A stretch of DNA of 64,000 nucleotides from contig NZ_JAMTCH010000003.1 in assembly GCF_024171735.1 (NCBI RefSeq), positions 918,841 to 982,840 of the forward strand, written 5' to 3'. The notes under the pieces are model-generated. The model did not search any database. It was not told where the DNA came from and saw only the letters and a list, made by a program, of their open reading frames with translations. Numbering within the stretch: position 1 is the stretch's first letter; each line of letters opens with the position of its first letter. Shown piece after piece: positions 7,606 to 16,458 of this stretch. Position numbers and translations under genes: made by a program. Origin of the DNA: Prauserella alba (GTDB lineage: Bacteria > Actinomycetota > Actinomycetes > Mycobacteriales > Pseudonocardiaceae).

Positions 7606-8562
7606 TCAGCGCAATCGGTCCAGCAGCAGTGCGCGCAGCGCGGCCAGATCGGTGTCCACCGCGACGTCGACCTCCGAGGCCGGGGCGGCGCCGTCGGTGG
7701 CGGCGCGCAGCGCCGGTAGTCGCCGGTCGGCGAGCGTGGCACCGCGGCCCGGGCCGAACGAGCACTCCACCTGCACCGGAACCCGCTCCGTCCGCAGCGT
7801 CCCCGGACGGATCGCCTCGGCGACCGCGACCGCGTCGTGGACCACCATGCCGTCCCAGCCGAGCGCGCCACGGTAGTGCGTGCGGTAGTCCGGGGTGAGA
7901 GCGTGCAGGGCCGCACCGATGGGTCCGGACGCGTCCAGTTCGTCGAGCCACGCCGCGTCGACGGCGCAGCGATAGGTCAGATCCATCGGGACGAGCACGC
8001 ACGGGGCGTCCCCGCCGGTCAGTACGCGCTGGGCCGCTTCGGGGTCGCTCCAGATGTTGAACTCGGCGGCGGCCGTGGTGTTGCCGTGGCCGAGTGCGCC
8101 GCCCATGATTACGATTCGGTCGATCTTGGCTGCGGCCGCCGGATGCGCGGCCAGCAGCGCCGCGATGTTGGTGAGCGGGCCGATCGGGGCGATCGTGACC
8201 GGCGTGTCGGAGGCTTCCAGCAGCTCGGCGAGGAGGGTGACGGCGTCGCGTTCGTCGAGCGGGCGGGACGGCTCGGGCAGTGCCGCCGACCGGCCGGACA
8301 GCCCGTCGCTGCCGTGTACCTCCCCCGCCTCGTGGGGACTGCGGTGGACCAGCGGCCGGGGGGCACCCGCGGCGACGGGTACATCGGCCCGCTTGCACAG
8401 CGCCAGGATGCGACGGGCGTTGATCGTCGTCGCCGACAGCGGGACGTTGCCGTGGACCGTGGTCACGCCCAGCAGGTCGACATCGCTGCTGAGAGCGGCC
8501 AGTGCGATGGCGAACGCGTCGTCCACGCCGGGGTCGGTGTCGATGATCAGCTTCTGCGCCAC
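7606..8562 (-). CDS. Inosine/uridine-preferring nucleoside hydrolase family protein
   Basis: The 318-residue protein belongs to the IunH family. The calcium-binding N-terminal motif DTDPGVDDA is at residues 8-16, and TIAPIGPLTN, VIMGGALGHGN and FNIWSDPEAA follow in the family order. The late active-site motif VVHDAVAV is present. It should hydrolyse the N-glycosidic bond of ribonucleosides for purine/pyrimidine salvage in the cytoplasm; base preference cannot be told. GTG 8562 is chosen since GAGGAG lies 5 nt upstream, whereas GTG 8568 would overlap that site. It is leftward and 44 bp from the NlpC gene start, which has its own promoter. Confidence 0.93.
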   Translation of the reverse strand: MAQKLIIDTDPGVDDAFAIALAALSSDVDLLGVTTVHGNVPLSATTINARRILALCKRADVPVAAGAPRPLVHRSPHEAGEVHGSDGLSGRSAALPEPSRPLDERDAVTLLAELLEASDTPVTIAPIGPLTNIAALLAAHPAAAAKIDRIVIMGGALGHGNTTAAAEFNIWSDPEAAQRVLTGGDAPCVLVPMDLTYRCAVDAAWLDELDASGPIGAALHALTPDYRTHYRGALGWDGMVVHDAVAVAEAIRPGTLRTERVPVQVECSFGPGRGATLADRRLPALRAATDGAAPASEVDVAVDTDLAALRALLLDRLR

Positions 8563-9485
8563 GTCCACTCCTCACCGTTCGGGTCGTTCACCGCCAGGTT
8601 ACGGCCGCGGGGGAGCGTCGATGCGGCTGCGGCGGGGTCGAGTCGTGGCACTGTCACGTGCCGTTCTCGGGTGGCTCGGGTTCTCGGGCGGGGCACATGG
8701 GTGCAACGCCGAGTGGTGGGGGTGGCCGAGTGTTGCCGTGCGGTCCTTCGGTGACTGAGGCCGTCCGGGGCGGCGTTGGTGGGCATGCCCGGTTCATGCC
8801 GCCCCGGTGGGCGCCGAGGGGCCGGACCAGTGGTGCGCACACCTGTGACGCCTCGGGGCATCGGCACAGCCCCGGACCCCGCGTGTGCGGTTTCGGGTCG
8901 AGCGCCCGGCCGATGCCGATGCGACGTCGGTGGTCGGCGGCGGGCAGGGTGACGCTGCGGGCCTTGTCGACGGGTTTGGGCGATCTTGTCGGTGCGGACG
9001 GCGATGGAGACGGTGGCCGCTCGTGCCCGGTGTGGCAGGGGTCGGTGGGACGGGTGGTGTTGCCGTCGTGCCGGCACCGGTCGAGCAGGGTGTGCAGTTG
9101 GCTGCCGGTGGTCGGCTGGTCCGGTTGCGGCTGGAGTCAGTTCTCTAGTTCTGCTGGAACCGTTCGACCTTGCCGCAGGTGGCGGGATGGTGCGACCGGA
9201 AAGCTCTGGTCGCCGATGTCGTGGCGTCGGAGTTCGTAGTCGAGGTGGTTGCGGCCGCCGCGTCCGCCGGAAAGGCAGGTGGTGAAAACCATCATGGCCG
9301 CCTTCTTCCAGCCGTTTACGCAGGGACAACACAACCTGACCGCGCATCACCCGCCGCACCCACATCAGCCGCCACGTCCTGCTGATGCGCCGAAGCACCC
9401 GATCCCGATGTCCTGAAACCGCACAAGAGGTGCGCGCACCCGCGCCGAAGTACACCCGAAAGTGAAATGCCCAGGGAATGCGGTG
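8563..9485. other. Stretch without a supportable gene
   Basis: About 0.9 kb with several overlapping long open frames on both strands, none with a ribosome binding site, conserved motif or plausible composition. The translated frames are arginine/proline- or glycine/serine-biased, as expected for shadow frames in high-GC DNA. It sits directly upstream of the DUF222/HNH gene, a family whose flanks are often rearranged, so it may be decayed sequence. Confidence 0.5.
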
Positions 9486-9501
9486 TCGAATGTGTGTTCG
9501 G
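9486..9501 (+). promoter_or_regulatory. Candidate LexA (SOS) box
   Basis: TCGAATGTGTGTTCGG resembles the mycobacterial/actinobacterial LexA site TCGAACRNNTGTTCGA, with one mismatch in the left half (GAAT for GAAC) and one at the last base. It lies 40 nt before the GTG of the DUF222/HNH gene. Members of this family (13E12 repeat genes in M. tuberculosis) are known to be LexA-controlled. Confidence 0.6.
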
Positions 9502-9540
9502 TACTGTTGGTTGCGGATGTCGGTCTGGGGCGGAGTTGTG

Positions 9541-10806
9541 GTGGCCGGTCGAGTGGTGATGGGCCGCGTCGAGCGGGCGCGGGCGTTGCGTGTGCGGCGT
9601 GCGCAGGTCGACGGCGATGAGGTGGCGTTCCTCGCCGAGGTCGCCGCGGTGGACGACGACTGGTGGAGCCTGGCGGGGGAGCTGGCTCCCGAGTTGCGGG
9701 CCTCGGCGGTGTCCGTGCGGGAGCGCATTCGGCGTGCCGTGGACCGGTTGCTGGCGGAGAAACTCGCGGTGGCAGGCGTGACGTTGTGGCAACCGCGGAA
9801 TCTGACCCGGTGTGCGGCGTGGTTCGTGGAGAAGGTCGACCCGGGCGGGCAGGCCGACCGGGCGCGAAGGGTGGGTGCGGAACGCCGGATCGAACTCGTA
9901 ACGGGGGAGAACGCGGTGTCGGTGCTGTCGGCGGAGCTGCCGGCCGAGGTGGCGGCGGCGTGCTACGCCCGGACCGATGCGATGGCCCGTTCACTGCGTC
10001 GCGGCGGCGAGAGACGGACGTGGGACCAGTTGCGCGCGGACGTGACTGCGGATCTGTTGCTGGGCAACGATCCCGGCGCGGCACCACCCGCGGCGCCGGT
10101 GATGGTGCAGCTGCACATGCCGGTCGACGCCGCCCTGTCGATCTCCGAGCAGGGGTGCGAGTTGGACGGCTACGGACCCGTGCCCGCCGTGATCGCCCGG
10201 GAGATCATGACCGGACCGGCCAGTGTGTGGCGCGCGGTGTTGTGCGACCCCGGCACCGGCGATCCGGTGGATCTGGGCAGGACGCGCCGGCGGCCCAGCG
10301 AGACGATTCGGAAACTGGTGCGGGTGCGGGACCGTGAATGTGTCGTTCCGTGGTGTCATCGGCCTGCCCGGCACTGCGATCACGACCATGAACGCGAGCG
10401 GGGCAAGGACGGTGGGACGACCTCGGTCGCCAACGGCGGGCTGCGGTGCCGACGTCACCACCGGCTGACGAACGACCCGCGGTGGGACTTCCACTACGAC
10501 CCGGTGCAGGGCATGAGCACGGTGACCACCCCGAACGGCATCACCTACACCGGGCGGCGGGAGCCCGTGCTGGCTCCGCGGGAGCGCTGCGACGCCGATG
10601 CGGATCCGCCGAACGGTGGCGGATGCGAACCCCGTGCCGGTCGTGGAGATCGCACCGACTCGCGGCGGCGTGCCGGTCCACGACAGCGTGATCATTCACG
10701 GCAGCGGGATCATTCGACACAGCCCGATGGTGCACGGCAACGGAACGATCCGGCCCGGCGCAACAACCCGGCGCGCGAGGGCGACAGCGATCCGCCGCCG
10801 TTCTGA
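9541..10806 (+). CDS. DUF222 / HNH endonuclease family protein (13E12-type), probably internally shortened
   Basis: The 421-residue product ends in an HNH nuclease domain (VRDRECVVPWCHRPARHCDHD ... GLRCRRHHRLTNDPRW in parts) preceded by the DUF222 core (VSVLSAELPAEVAAACYARTD, TWDQLRADVTADLLLG). The N-terminal part passes directly from ELAPELRASAVSVRERIRRA to VDRLLAEKLAVAG. In relatives I recall a segment of roughly 60 residues between such blocks, so an in-frame deletion is suspected. GTG 9541 is chosen because GGGGCGGAG lies 5 nt upstream. The C-terminal tail is a repetitive Arg/Gln/Asn-rich extension (RQRDHS twice). The family is multicopy and mobile-like, with unclear function. Confidence 0.82.
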   Translation: MAGRVVMGRVERARALRVRRAQVDGDEVAFLAEVAAVDDDWWSLAGELAPELRASAVSVRERIRRAVDRLLAEKLAVAGVTLWQPRNLTRCAAWFVEKVDPGGQADRARRVGAERRIELVTGENAVSVLSAELPAEVAAACYARTDAMARSLRRGGERRTWDQLRADVTADLLLGNDPGAAPPAAPVMVQLHMPVDAALSISEQGCELDGYGPVPAVIAREIMTGPASVWRAVLCDPGTGDPVDLGRTRRRPSETIRKLVRVRDRECVVPWCHRPARHCDHDHERERGKDGGTTSVANGGLRCRRHHRLTNDPRWDFHYDPVQGMSTVTTPNGITYTGRREPVLAPRERCDADADPPNGGGCEPRAGRGDRTDSRRRAGPRQRDHSRQRDHSTQPDGARQRNDPARRNNPAREGDSDPPPF

Positions 10807-10880
10807 CACGGCCGCGTCCGCCTCTCCTCGGCGCAGGCTCGGGACCGCGGTCGCCGCGCAGAAGAAGCCGGGATCGTCGG

Positions 10881-10921
10881 TCTGCCGGGGTCGGGTCCCT
10901 CGCGACCCCGGCCCTGGCAGA
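10881..10921 (+). terminator. Hairpin after the HNH gene
   Basis: TCTGCCGGGGTCG (10881-10893) pairs with CGACCCCGG (10903-10911) and, past a short bulge, GGCAGA (10916-10921). There is no U-tract, as is common in high-GC actinobacteria. It lies 75 nt beyond the stop. Confidence 0.55.
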
Positions 10922-11026
10922 CCCGAGGCTGTTCGGGCCGGGGTCGCCGTACGCCGAGCCGGAGCCTGTCACGCTCCCCGCCACCTCCCGGCCGGAGGCG
11001 CTGCGGGGCGCAGCTACCCTCCGGGC

Positions 11027-11782
11027 ATGACGTCGATGTGGGGTTCGCCCGTGCTGCACCGCGTCCAGGCCTGGCGGCGGGTCCGCAACGACCCCGGCCA
11101 GGCCCGGTTCCTGACGAAGGACTCGCTGCGCTGGGTGTTGCGCAACCGGGCCTACACGCCCTGGTATCTCGTCCGGTACTGGCGGCTGCTGAAGTTCCGC
11201 GTCGCGAACCCGCACGTCGTGCTGCGCGGCATGGTGTTCCTCGGCAAGAACGTCGAGATCCACGCTCGCCCCGGTTACGGGCGCATGGAGATCGGCCGGT
11301 GGGTGCACATCGGCGACGGCAACGCGATCCGCTGCCACGAGGGGTCGCTGCGCATCGGGGACAAGACCGTCTTCGGCAGGCAGAACGTACTCAACGGCTA
11401 CCTGGACATCGAGATCGGCGGTTCCTCGATCATCGCCGACTGGGTGTACGTCACCGATTTCGACCACGTCACGGCCGACATCAACCTGCCGATCAAGGAC
11501 CAGGGCATCGTCAAGGCGCCGGTGCGGGTCGGGCCCGACACCTGGATCGGCACCAAGGTGTCGGTCCTCAAGGGCACGCGCGTCGGGCGCGGCTGCGTGC
11601 TCGGGGCGCACGCCGTGGTCCGCGGCGACATACCGGACTTCGGCATCGCGGTCGGCGCACCCGCCCGAGTCGTGCGCGACCGCAGAGCCGACTACGAGGC
11701 CGACGCCGAGCGGCGCGAGGCGGTCAAGGACATGGCGCGTAAGGCCGACGAAGCCCTCCGGCAAACCCTCGACGAATCCTGA
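11027..11782 (+). CDS. Left-handed beta-helix (hexapeptide repeat) acyltransferase
   Basis: The 251-residue protein has an N-terminal helical/hydrophobic-aromatic segment (WVLRNRAYTPWYLVRYWRLL) and then hexapeptide repeats from about residue 65 to 215, e.g. IGDGNAIRCHEGSLRIGD, VRVGPDTWIGTKVSVLKG and IAVGAPARVVRDR, ending in the usual C-terminal helix. This is the WbbJ/maltose O-acetyltransferase type of trimeric acetyl-CoA-dependent transferase. The acceptor is unknown; cell-envelope sugars are common. A -10 box TACCCT (11015-11020) stands 6 nt before the ATG and there is no Shine-Dalgarno, so the transcript is probably leaderless. Confidence 0.88.
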   Translation: MTSMWGSPVLHRVQAWRRVRNDPGQARFLTKDSLRWVLRNRAYTPWYLVRYWRLLKFRVANPHVVLRGMVFLGKNVEIHARPGYGRMEIGRWVHIGDGNAIRCHEGSLRIGDKTVFGRQNVLNGYLDIEIGGSSIIADWVYVTDFDHVTADINLPIKDQGIVKAPVRVGPDTWIGTKVSVLKGTRVGRGCVLGAHAVVRGDIPDFGIAVGAPARVVRDRRADYEADAERREAVKDMARKADEALRQTLDES

Positions 11783-11830
11783 AACGGCCCGGACGCGCAC
11801 GACGCACCCGGAGAAGCACGGCGCATCCGA

Positions 11831-11884
11831 AGGGCACGGCGTCGCAGGAGGGCACGGCGTCGCAGGAGGGAACGGCGGCGTCCG
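11831..11884. repeat. 18-bp tandem repeat
   Basis: Two identical 18-bp copies (AGGGCACGGCGTCGCAGG at 11831 and 11849) are followed by a diverged third copy (11867-11884). They lie just after the acyltransferase stop, in non-coding DNA, and abut a second repeat tract. Confidence 0.85.
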
Positions 11885-11890
11885 AAGGGC

Positions 11891-11964
11891 AGGGCGGCCC
11901 CAGGAAGGGCAGGGCGGCCCCAGGAAGGGCAAGGCGGCCCCAGGAAGGGCAAGGCGGCCCCAGG
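11891..11964. repeat. 20-bp tandem repeat
   Basis: Three full copies of a 20-bp unit (RGGGCGGCCCCAGGAAGGGC-like, starting at 11891, 11911 and 11931) plus a 14-nt partial copy (11951-11964). Copies differ by one base (AGGGC/AAGGC). The tract is intergenic and probably length-variable between strains. Confidence 0.9.
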
Positions 11965-12089
11965 GGTGCGCCGCTCCCGTAGGGCAGGCCGCGTCGCCCA
12001 CGGCGTGGCCGCGGTCGTCACCCCATTCGGTGGGCGACTCACGATAGGTCCACCCGTTCGGTGGTTCGGCACCCTAGGTGCTTAGCTGC

Positions 12090-12095
12090 TATAAC
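12090..12095 (+). promoter_or_regulatory. Candidate -10 box upstream of the carboxypeptidase gene
   Basis: TATAAC stands in an unusually AT-rich patch (TTAGCTGCTATAACTAAC), about 85 nt before the M14 gene start. No convincing -35 is seen, so the call rests on composition. Confidence 0.35.
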
Positions 12096-12178
12096 TAACT
12101 TTCGCGGTGGCGCCACCACGACATTTCTGTGCCGATCCCGCGGAGTCCTGCGGGACCCGCCGACACATGAGGAGTGCC

Positions 12179-13444
12179 GTGTCCAGACCGAAACGTTCGC
12201 TGGCGGCCGTCGTCGCCGGTGCCGCCGTGCTGTCGCTCGTCACCGCCGTACCCGCGACGGCCCAGCAGCCTGCTCAGCCCGCTACGGGAGCACCGGCCGC
12301 CCAGAAATGCAGCGACGAACCGCAGGACCTGCCCGTCCACGAGTTCACCGATCACCGCGAGCTCGGCGTCGAACTGCAACGCCTCGAGCGGGTGTCCGGC
12401 GGCGTGGTCACCGTCGACGAGATCGGCAGGAGCAATCGCGGCCGTGAGATCTGGTCGGCCCGAGCGGGGCACGGTCCGAAGGCTGTCCTGATGACCAGTG
12501 AGATCCACGGCAACGAGAAAACGGGCACCGACGCGCTGCTGCGGCTACTGCGCTTCGTCGGGACCAGCGACAGCCCGAAGGCCGAGCGCTGGCGCGACGA
12601 GCTCACGCTCGTGGCCGTCCCGAAGATGAACCCGGACGCCGCAGAGCTCGACCGGCGCGGCAACGACATGACCTGGGACGAAGTCGTCCAGCAGCACCCA
12701 CAACTCGCCGATGCCGAACCGGCGTGGAACTACTACACCGAGCAGCTCCAGGGCGACGACTACTCACAGCGTCCCGGCTTCGACATCAACCGTGATTACA
12801 ACCCCGACCTTGCGTACGAGCCGAAGGCCGAGGACTTTCCCGGAACATCCGCCGACACCGGCTGGTACCTCTCTCCGGAGACGCGCGCCGTCCGCGACAT
12901 CTACATCGGACTGGAGGAGGAGTTCGGCACGGTCGACACGTACGTCGATCTGCATCACCAGGGCGCGTGCTACGTGATGCCGGACGACCCCGATCGCTTC
13001 GTCACGATGTCGCTGTCCGGCAAGTTCGTCGACGACCCGGCCACGACGCCGGGTTACCAGCAGTACGCCGACGAGTACGACCTCGACTACGCGAAGCAGC
13101 TCAACGTCGCGGCGTACAACGCGTTGCAGGGCAAGGCGAACAACAACCCGCTGTTCGGTAACATCACGCTCTATCCGCAGGACATCAACCTGCCGGGGAC
13201 GGGGCTGGGCTCGTTCGCGTTGAACGGCAGTGGGGCGGTGCTGTTCGAGGTGCGGGGACAGACCCAGACACTCGGCCAGAAGTACCGCGAACAGCTCGTA
13301 CGAACTGTCTACACCGGACTCGACGGGATGCTGTCGTCGCTGGCGAGCGGCCGGGTGGATGACCTGGACCCGTCCGCCTACGATGCGATCCCGCCGCGCG
13401 GTCCGAGCATCGGGGACAGGGCCCGCACCGTCGCCGAACCGTAA
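12179..13444 (+). CDS. Secreted M14 family zinc carboxypeptidase
   Basis: The 421-residue precursor starts with a basic n-region and hydrophobic core (SRPKRSLAAVVAGAAVLSL) ending in a signal-peptidase-like ATA-QQ site near residue 28. The zinc ligands HxxE are in SEIHGNEKTG (His110, Glu113), with the third histidine in VDLHHQGACY; the catalytic glutamate is in VLFEVRGQTQ near the C-terminus. It should remove C-terminal residues from extracellular peptides. GTG 12179 is selected because GAGGAG ends 4 nt upstream; an in-frame ATG at 12167 would overlap that site. A strong hairpin follows. Large inserted loops relative to short carboxypeptidases are visible. Confidence 0.92.
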   Translation: MSRPKRSLAAVVAGAAVLSLVTAVPATAQQPAQPATGAPAAQKCSDEPQDLPVHEFTDHRELGVELQRLERVSGGVVTVDEIGRSNRGREIWSARAGHGPKAVLMTSEIHGNEKTGTDALLRLLRFVGTSDSPKAERWRDELTLVAVPKMNPDAAELDRRGNDMTWDEVVQQHPQLADAEPAWNYYTEQLQGDDYSQRPGFDINRDYNPDLAYEPKAEDFPGTSADTGWYLSPETRAVRDIYIGLEEEFGTVDTYVDLHHQGACYVMPDDPDRFVTMSLSGKFVDDPATTPGYQQYADEYDLDYAKQLNVAAYNALQGKANNNPLFGNITLYPQDINLPGTGLGSFALNGSGAVLFEVRGQTQTLGQKYREQLVRTVYTGLDGMLSSLASGRVDDLDPSAYDAIPPRGPSIGDRARTVAEP

Positions 13445-13457
13445 TTCGAACGCCACG

Positions 13458-13497
13458 ACGTCGCCGGCGGCCCGGGTCGCCTGGCCGCCGGCGACGT
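13458..13497. terminator. Bidirectional hairpin terminator
   Basis: A perfect 15-bp stem (13458-13472 with 13483-13497, arm ACGTCGCCGGCGGCC) and 10-nt loop lies between the convergent carboxypeptidase and cupin genes. Confidence 0.75.
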
Positions 13498-13525
13498 AGC
13501 CGGCGGCCCGCCCGGACCGCGGAGC

Positions 13526-13915
13526 TCACGTGGGCAGGCCGGTCGTCGAGGTGACGTGGTCGGGGATGTCCCCGTCGTAATCACCGGTGCTGAGCGTCCC
13601 GGTCGGTTCGAGCAGCATCACCGCCGCGCCCTCCGGCGACTCCGGACAGTGTTCGACACCGCGCGGGACGACGAAGACGTCGTGTCGCCCGAGGTGCACG
13701 GTGGTTTCCGTGCCGGACTGCCGGAGGTGGATGTCGAGACTGCCGTCGAGGACGACGAACAGCTCATCGGTGTCCGGGTGGGAGTGCCACACGAACGTGC
13801 CCTCCACTTTCGCCAGGCGGACGTCGTAGTCGTTGACCCGGGTGAGGATCCGGGGACTCCATCGCTCCTGGAAGGAAGCCAGGACGGTGTCGATGTTCGC
13901 GGTCGCATGCGTCAT
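13526..13915 (-). CDS. Cupin domain protein
   Basis: The 129-residue single-domain cupin has motif 1 (WHSHPDTDELFVVLDG) with His, His and Glu metal ligands, and motif 2 (GRHDVFVVPRGVEHCP) with the last histidine. Most such proteins are small metal-binding isomerases, dioxygenases or sugar-binding modules; the substrate is not evident here. It is divergent from the GlxA-type regulator with a 52-nt shared promoter region, so that regulator is the likely controller. Confidence 0.9.
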   Translation of the reverse strand: MTHATANIDTVLASFQERWSPRILTRVNDYDVRLAKVEGTFVWHSHPDTDELFVVLDGSLDIHLRQSGTETTVHLGRHDVFVVPRGVEHCPESPEGAAVMLLEPTGTLSTGDYDGDIPDHVTSTTGLPT

Positions 13916-13967
13916 GTCTCGGATCCTGCGGCTTGCGCGTCACGCTCGACAGTGCAAGGAATGACGT

Positions 13968-14933
13968 ATGTCGCAATATTCCTCGCAGCGCCGGACCGTC
14001 GTCGCGTTGGTCGACGTGGGATCCAACCCGTTCGAGCTGGCGTGCCTGACCGAGGTCCTCGGTATCGACCGGCCCGAGATCGGCGGCCTGCTCTACGACG
14101 TGCAGCTGTGTGCGCGCGAACCGACGGTTCCGATGCGACAGGGCTTCTTCGCCATGACCGGAGTCGCGAGCCTGGCGGCGCTGCAGCACGCGGACACGGT
14201 GATCGTCCCGAACCGGCCCGACACCGCCGCGCCACACCACCCGGACGTGCTCCACGCGATCGCGCGGGCACACGAGCGTGGCGCCCGCATGATCGGGATG
14301 TGCACCGGTGCGTTCACCCTCGCCGAAGCGGGCGTACTGGACGAGCACCGTGTCACGGTGCACTGGCAGTGGGCAGACGAGTTCCGCGCCCGGTACCCGC
14401 AGGTGCGCGTCGACGACGCGGTCCTCTTCGTCGACGACGGCGACGTCCTCACCTCGGCGGGCAGCGCCGCCGCCCTGGACCTGGCGCTGCACGTGGTGCG
14501 CCGCGATCACGGCGCGGAGATCGGGGCGGCGGTCGCGCGCCGGCTCGTATTCCCTGGACACCGCCCCGGTGGGCAGCGGCAGTTCATCGAACGCCCCATC
14601 CCCACGGAGGCCGAGAATCCCCTCGCCGCAGCCCTGCGCTGGGCCGAACACCACGCGACCGGGCCGATCTCGGTCGCCGACATCGCCGCACGTGCGGCCA
14701 TCAGCCCGGCGACCCTGCACCGGCGCTTCCGCGCCGAACTCGGCTGCACCCCGATCCAATGGTTGACCACGGTCCGGGTCGAGCACGCTCGCAGGCTCCT
14801 CGAGCGGACCGGCCTGTCCGTCGACCAGGTCGCGCACCGGAGCGGCCTCGGCACGGCCGCCAACCTTCGCAACCGGCTCGCCGAGCACACCGGCCTCACC
14901 CCGACCGCCTACCGCCGAACCTTCGCCGCGTGA
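13968..14933 (+). CDS. GlxA-type transcriptional regulator (DJ-1/PfpI + AraC HTH)
   Basis: The 321-residue protein joins an N-terminal DJ-1/PfpI glutamine-amidotransferase-like domain (about 10-180), with the elbow cysteine Cys112 in IGMCTGAFTLAEAG, to a C-terminal double helix-turn-helix of AraC type (about 220-318; ISVADIAARAAISPATLHR and LSVDQVAHRSGLG). The sensor domain is thought to bind a small metabolite or redox signal. It is divergent from the cupin gene, which is the natural target. Confidence 0.93.
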   Translation: MSQYSSQRRTVVALVDVGSNPFELACLTEVLGIDRPEIGGLLYDVQLCAREPTVPMRQGFFAMTGVASLAALQHADTVIVPNRPDTAAPHHPDVLHAIARAHERGARMIGMCTGAFTLAEAGVLDEHRVTVHWQWADEFRARYPQVRVDDAVLFVDDGDVLTSAGSAAALDLALHVVRRDHGAEIGAAVARRLVFPGHRPGGQRQFIERPIPTEAENPLAAALRWAEHHATGPISVADIAARAAISPATLHRRFRAELGCTPIQWLTTVRVEHARRLLERTGLSVDQVAHRSGLGTAANLRNRLAEHTGLTPTAYRRTFAA

Positions 14934-15024
14934 GCCGCCCCTGCGCCAAGCTGCTACTCGGCGATGCCGCTGCTCGTCGGTGCCGGTCCGCGGGCTCGGC
15001 TCCGGGGACGTCGCCGGCGGGCGG

Positions 15025-16458
15025 TCACTCCTCGGGTTTCGGCACCGCCGGGTAGGGGACGAAGGTGCTGGTGTTCTCGTCGACCGTGAGCTGCTTGCCG
15101 ATGTGGGGGAACGCCCGCTGCGGGCAGGCGGGACGTTCGCACACCTTGCAGCCCATGCCGATCGGCGTGGCCGCGGTCCGGTCATCGAGGTCGAGCCCCG
15201 CCGAGTACACCAGCCGCCTGGCGTGCCGGAGTTCGCAGCCGAGGCCGACCGAGAACGTCTTGCCGGGGCTCGCGTAGCCGCCGACGTTGCGCGAGATCGT
15301 GCGGGCGATCCAGAAGTAGCTCTTCCCGTCCGGCAGCGTCGCCACCTGGGTGATGACCTTGCCCGGTGAGGTGAACGCCTCGTAGATGTTCCACAGCGGG
15401 CACGCGCCGCCCACACGGGAGAAATGAAACCCCGCCGCCGACTGGCGCTTCGACATGTTGCCCGCCCGGTCGACGCGCACGAACGAGAACGGCACCCCGC
15501 GAGCCTTCGGCCGCTGCAACGTCGACAGCCGGTGGCACACCGTCTCGAATCCCACGCCGAACTCGTCGCACAGCCGCTCGATGTCGTAGCGGTATTTCTC
15601 GGCCATGGCCAGGAACGGCCCGTAGGGCAGGATCAGTGCGCCCGCGAAGTAGTTGGCCAGTCCCACGCGCGCCAGCGAGCGTGCGGCGGGACCGGAGAAC
15701 GCCCACGAGTCGGCCAACTCGGTGATCAGGTCGTCGTACTCGAGCAGCGCGATCTGCGAGGCCATCCGGAACGCCCGCTGGCCGATGCGCAGGCTCGGGG
15801 CCAGGCGCAGCACCTTCGCGTCCGGCTCGTAGCGGTGCTGCTGGCCGGCCGCCTCGTCGATGCCGTCGCTGGTGACCTGCACGCCGTAGTACTCGGTGAG
15901 CCGGTCCAGCAGCGTCCGGTGCACCGTCTCGCCCCTGCGCAGGCCCATGTCGGAGGCCATCCGCTCGGCGCGCTCGTCGAGCTCGCCCACATAGTTCTCC
16001 CGCTCGTAGAAGAAGTCGCGCACTTCCTCGTGGGGGAGGGGAGCGGCGGCGCTGCCGTGCTGGCCCATGCCGTTCTCGGTCACCAGTGCGGCGGTGGTCT
16101 CCACGGCGTTGCGGTAGCTGCGGTGCAGCTTCACCAGGGCGGAGGCCACGTTCGGCAGGTTCGAGGCGAGTTCGTTGAGTTCGCCGGTCGTGGCCTCGAT
16201 GCCGACCGCCTCGTCGAGCAGGGCCTCCTTGACGTCCGCGACCAGTCGTGCGGTGTCGGTGTTGGAGAAGAACTCGGTGTCGACCCCGAACGCCTCGGTG
16301 ATCCGCAGCAGCACCGGAACGGTCAGCGGACGGGAGTTGTGCTCGATCTGGTTGAGGTAACTGGGCGAGATGTCGAGCAGTCTGGCCATGTCCGCCTGGC
16401 TCATCGAGCGACTTTCCCTCAGATGGCGCAGCTTCCCCCCGGCGAAAGTCTTGTCCAT
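15025..16458 (-). CDS. ramB: RamB/ScfR-type regulator of acetate and glyoxylate metabolism
   Basis: The 477-residue protein has an N-terminal XRE helix-turn-helix (about 8-65; MSQADMARLLDISPSYLNQIE), a central IrrE/ImmA-like region (DUF955) without the HExxH zinc motif, and the C-terminal DUF2083 domain with cysteines near the end (GMGCKVCERPACPQ). This is the architecture of RamB (Rv0465c; Corynebacterium RamB), the regulator of isocitrate lyase, malate synthase and acetate activation genes. It is divergent from aceA, and the 225-nt gap carries repeated TTYGCAA sites resembling the TTTGCAAA core of RamB boxes. It probably regulates aceA and its own gene. Confidence 0.94.
   Translation of the reverse strand: MDKTFAGGKLRHLRESRSMSQADMARLLDISPSYLNQIEHNSRPLTVPVLLRITEAFGVDTEFFSNTDTARLVADVKEALLDEAVGIEATTGELNELASNLPNVASALVKLHRSYRNAVETTAALVTENGMGQHGSAAAPLPHEEVRDFFYERENYVGELDERAERMASDMGLRRGETVHRTLLDRLTEYYGVQVTSDGIDEAAGQQHRYEPDAKVLRLAPSLRIGQRAFRMASQIALLEYDDLITELADSWAFSGPAARSLARVGLANYFAGALILPYGPFLAMAEKYRYDIERLCDEFGVGFETVCHRLSTLQRPKARGVPFSFVRVDRAGNMSKRQSAAGFHFSRVGGACPLWNIYEAFTSPGKVITQVATLPDGKSYFWIARTISRNVGGYASPGKTFSVGLGCELRHARRLVYSAGLDLDDRTAATPIGMGCKVCERPACPQRAFPHIGKQLTVDENTSTFVPYPAVPKPEE

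Noticed and set aside
9137-9334. Possible transposase fragment on the minus strand
   Set aside because: Only 65 codons, no DDE or HTH motif, no inverted repeats or target duplication.
8547-9728. 393-codon minus-strand frame over the gap before the HNH gene
   Set aside because: Arg/Pro/Thr-rich, overlaps two real genes, and has no ribosome binding site or family motif.
11831-11964. CRISPR array
   Set aside because: Units are contiguous tandem copies of 18 and 20 bp with no unique spacers and no cas genes.
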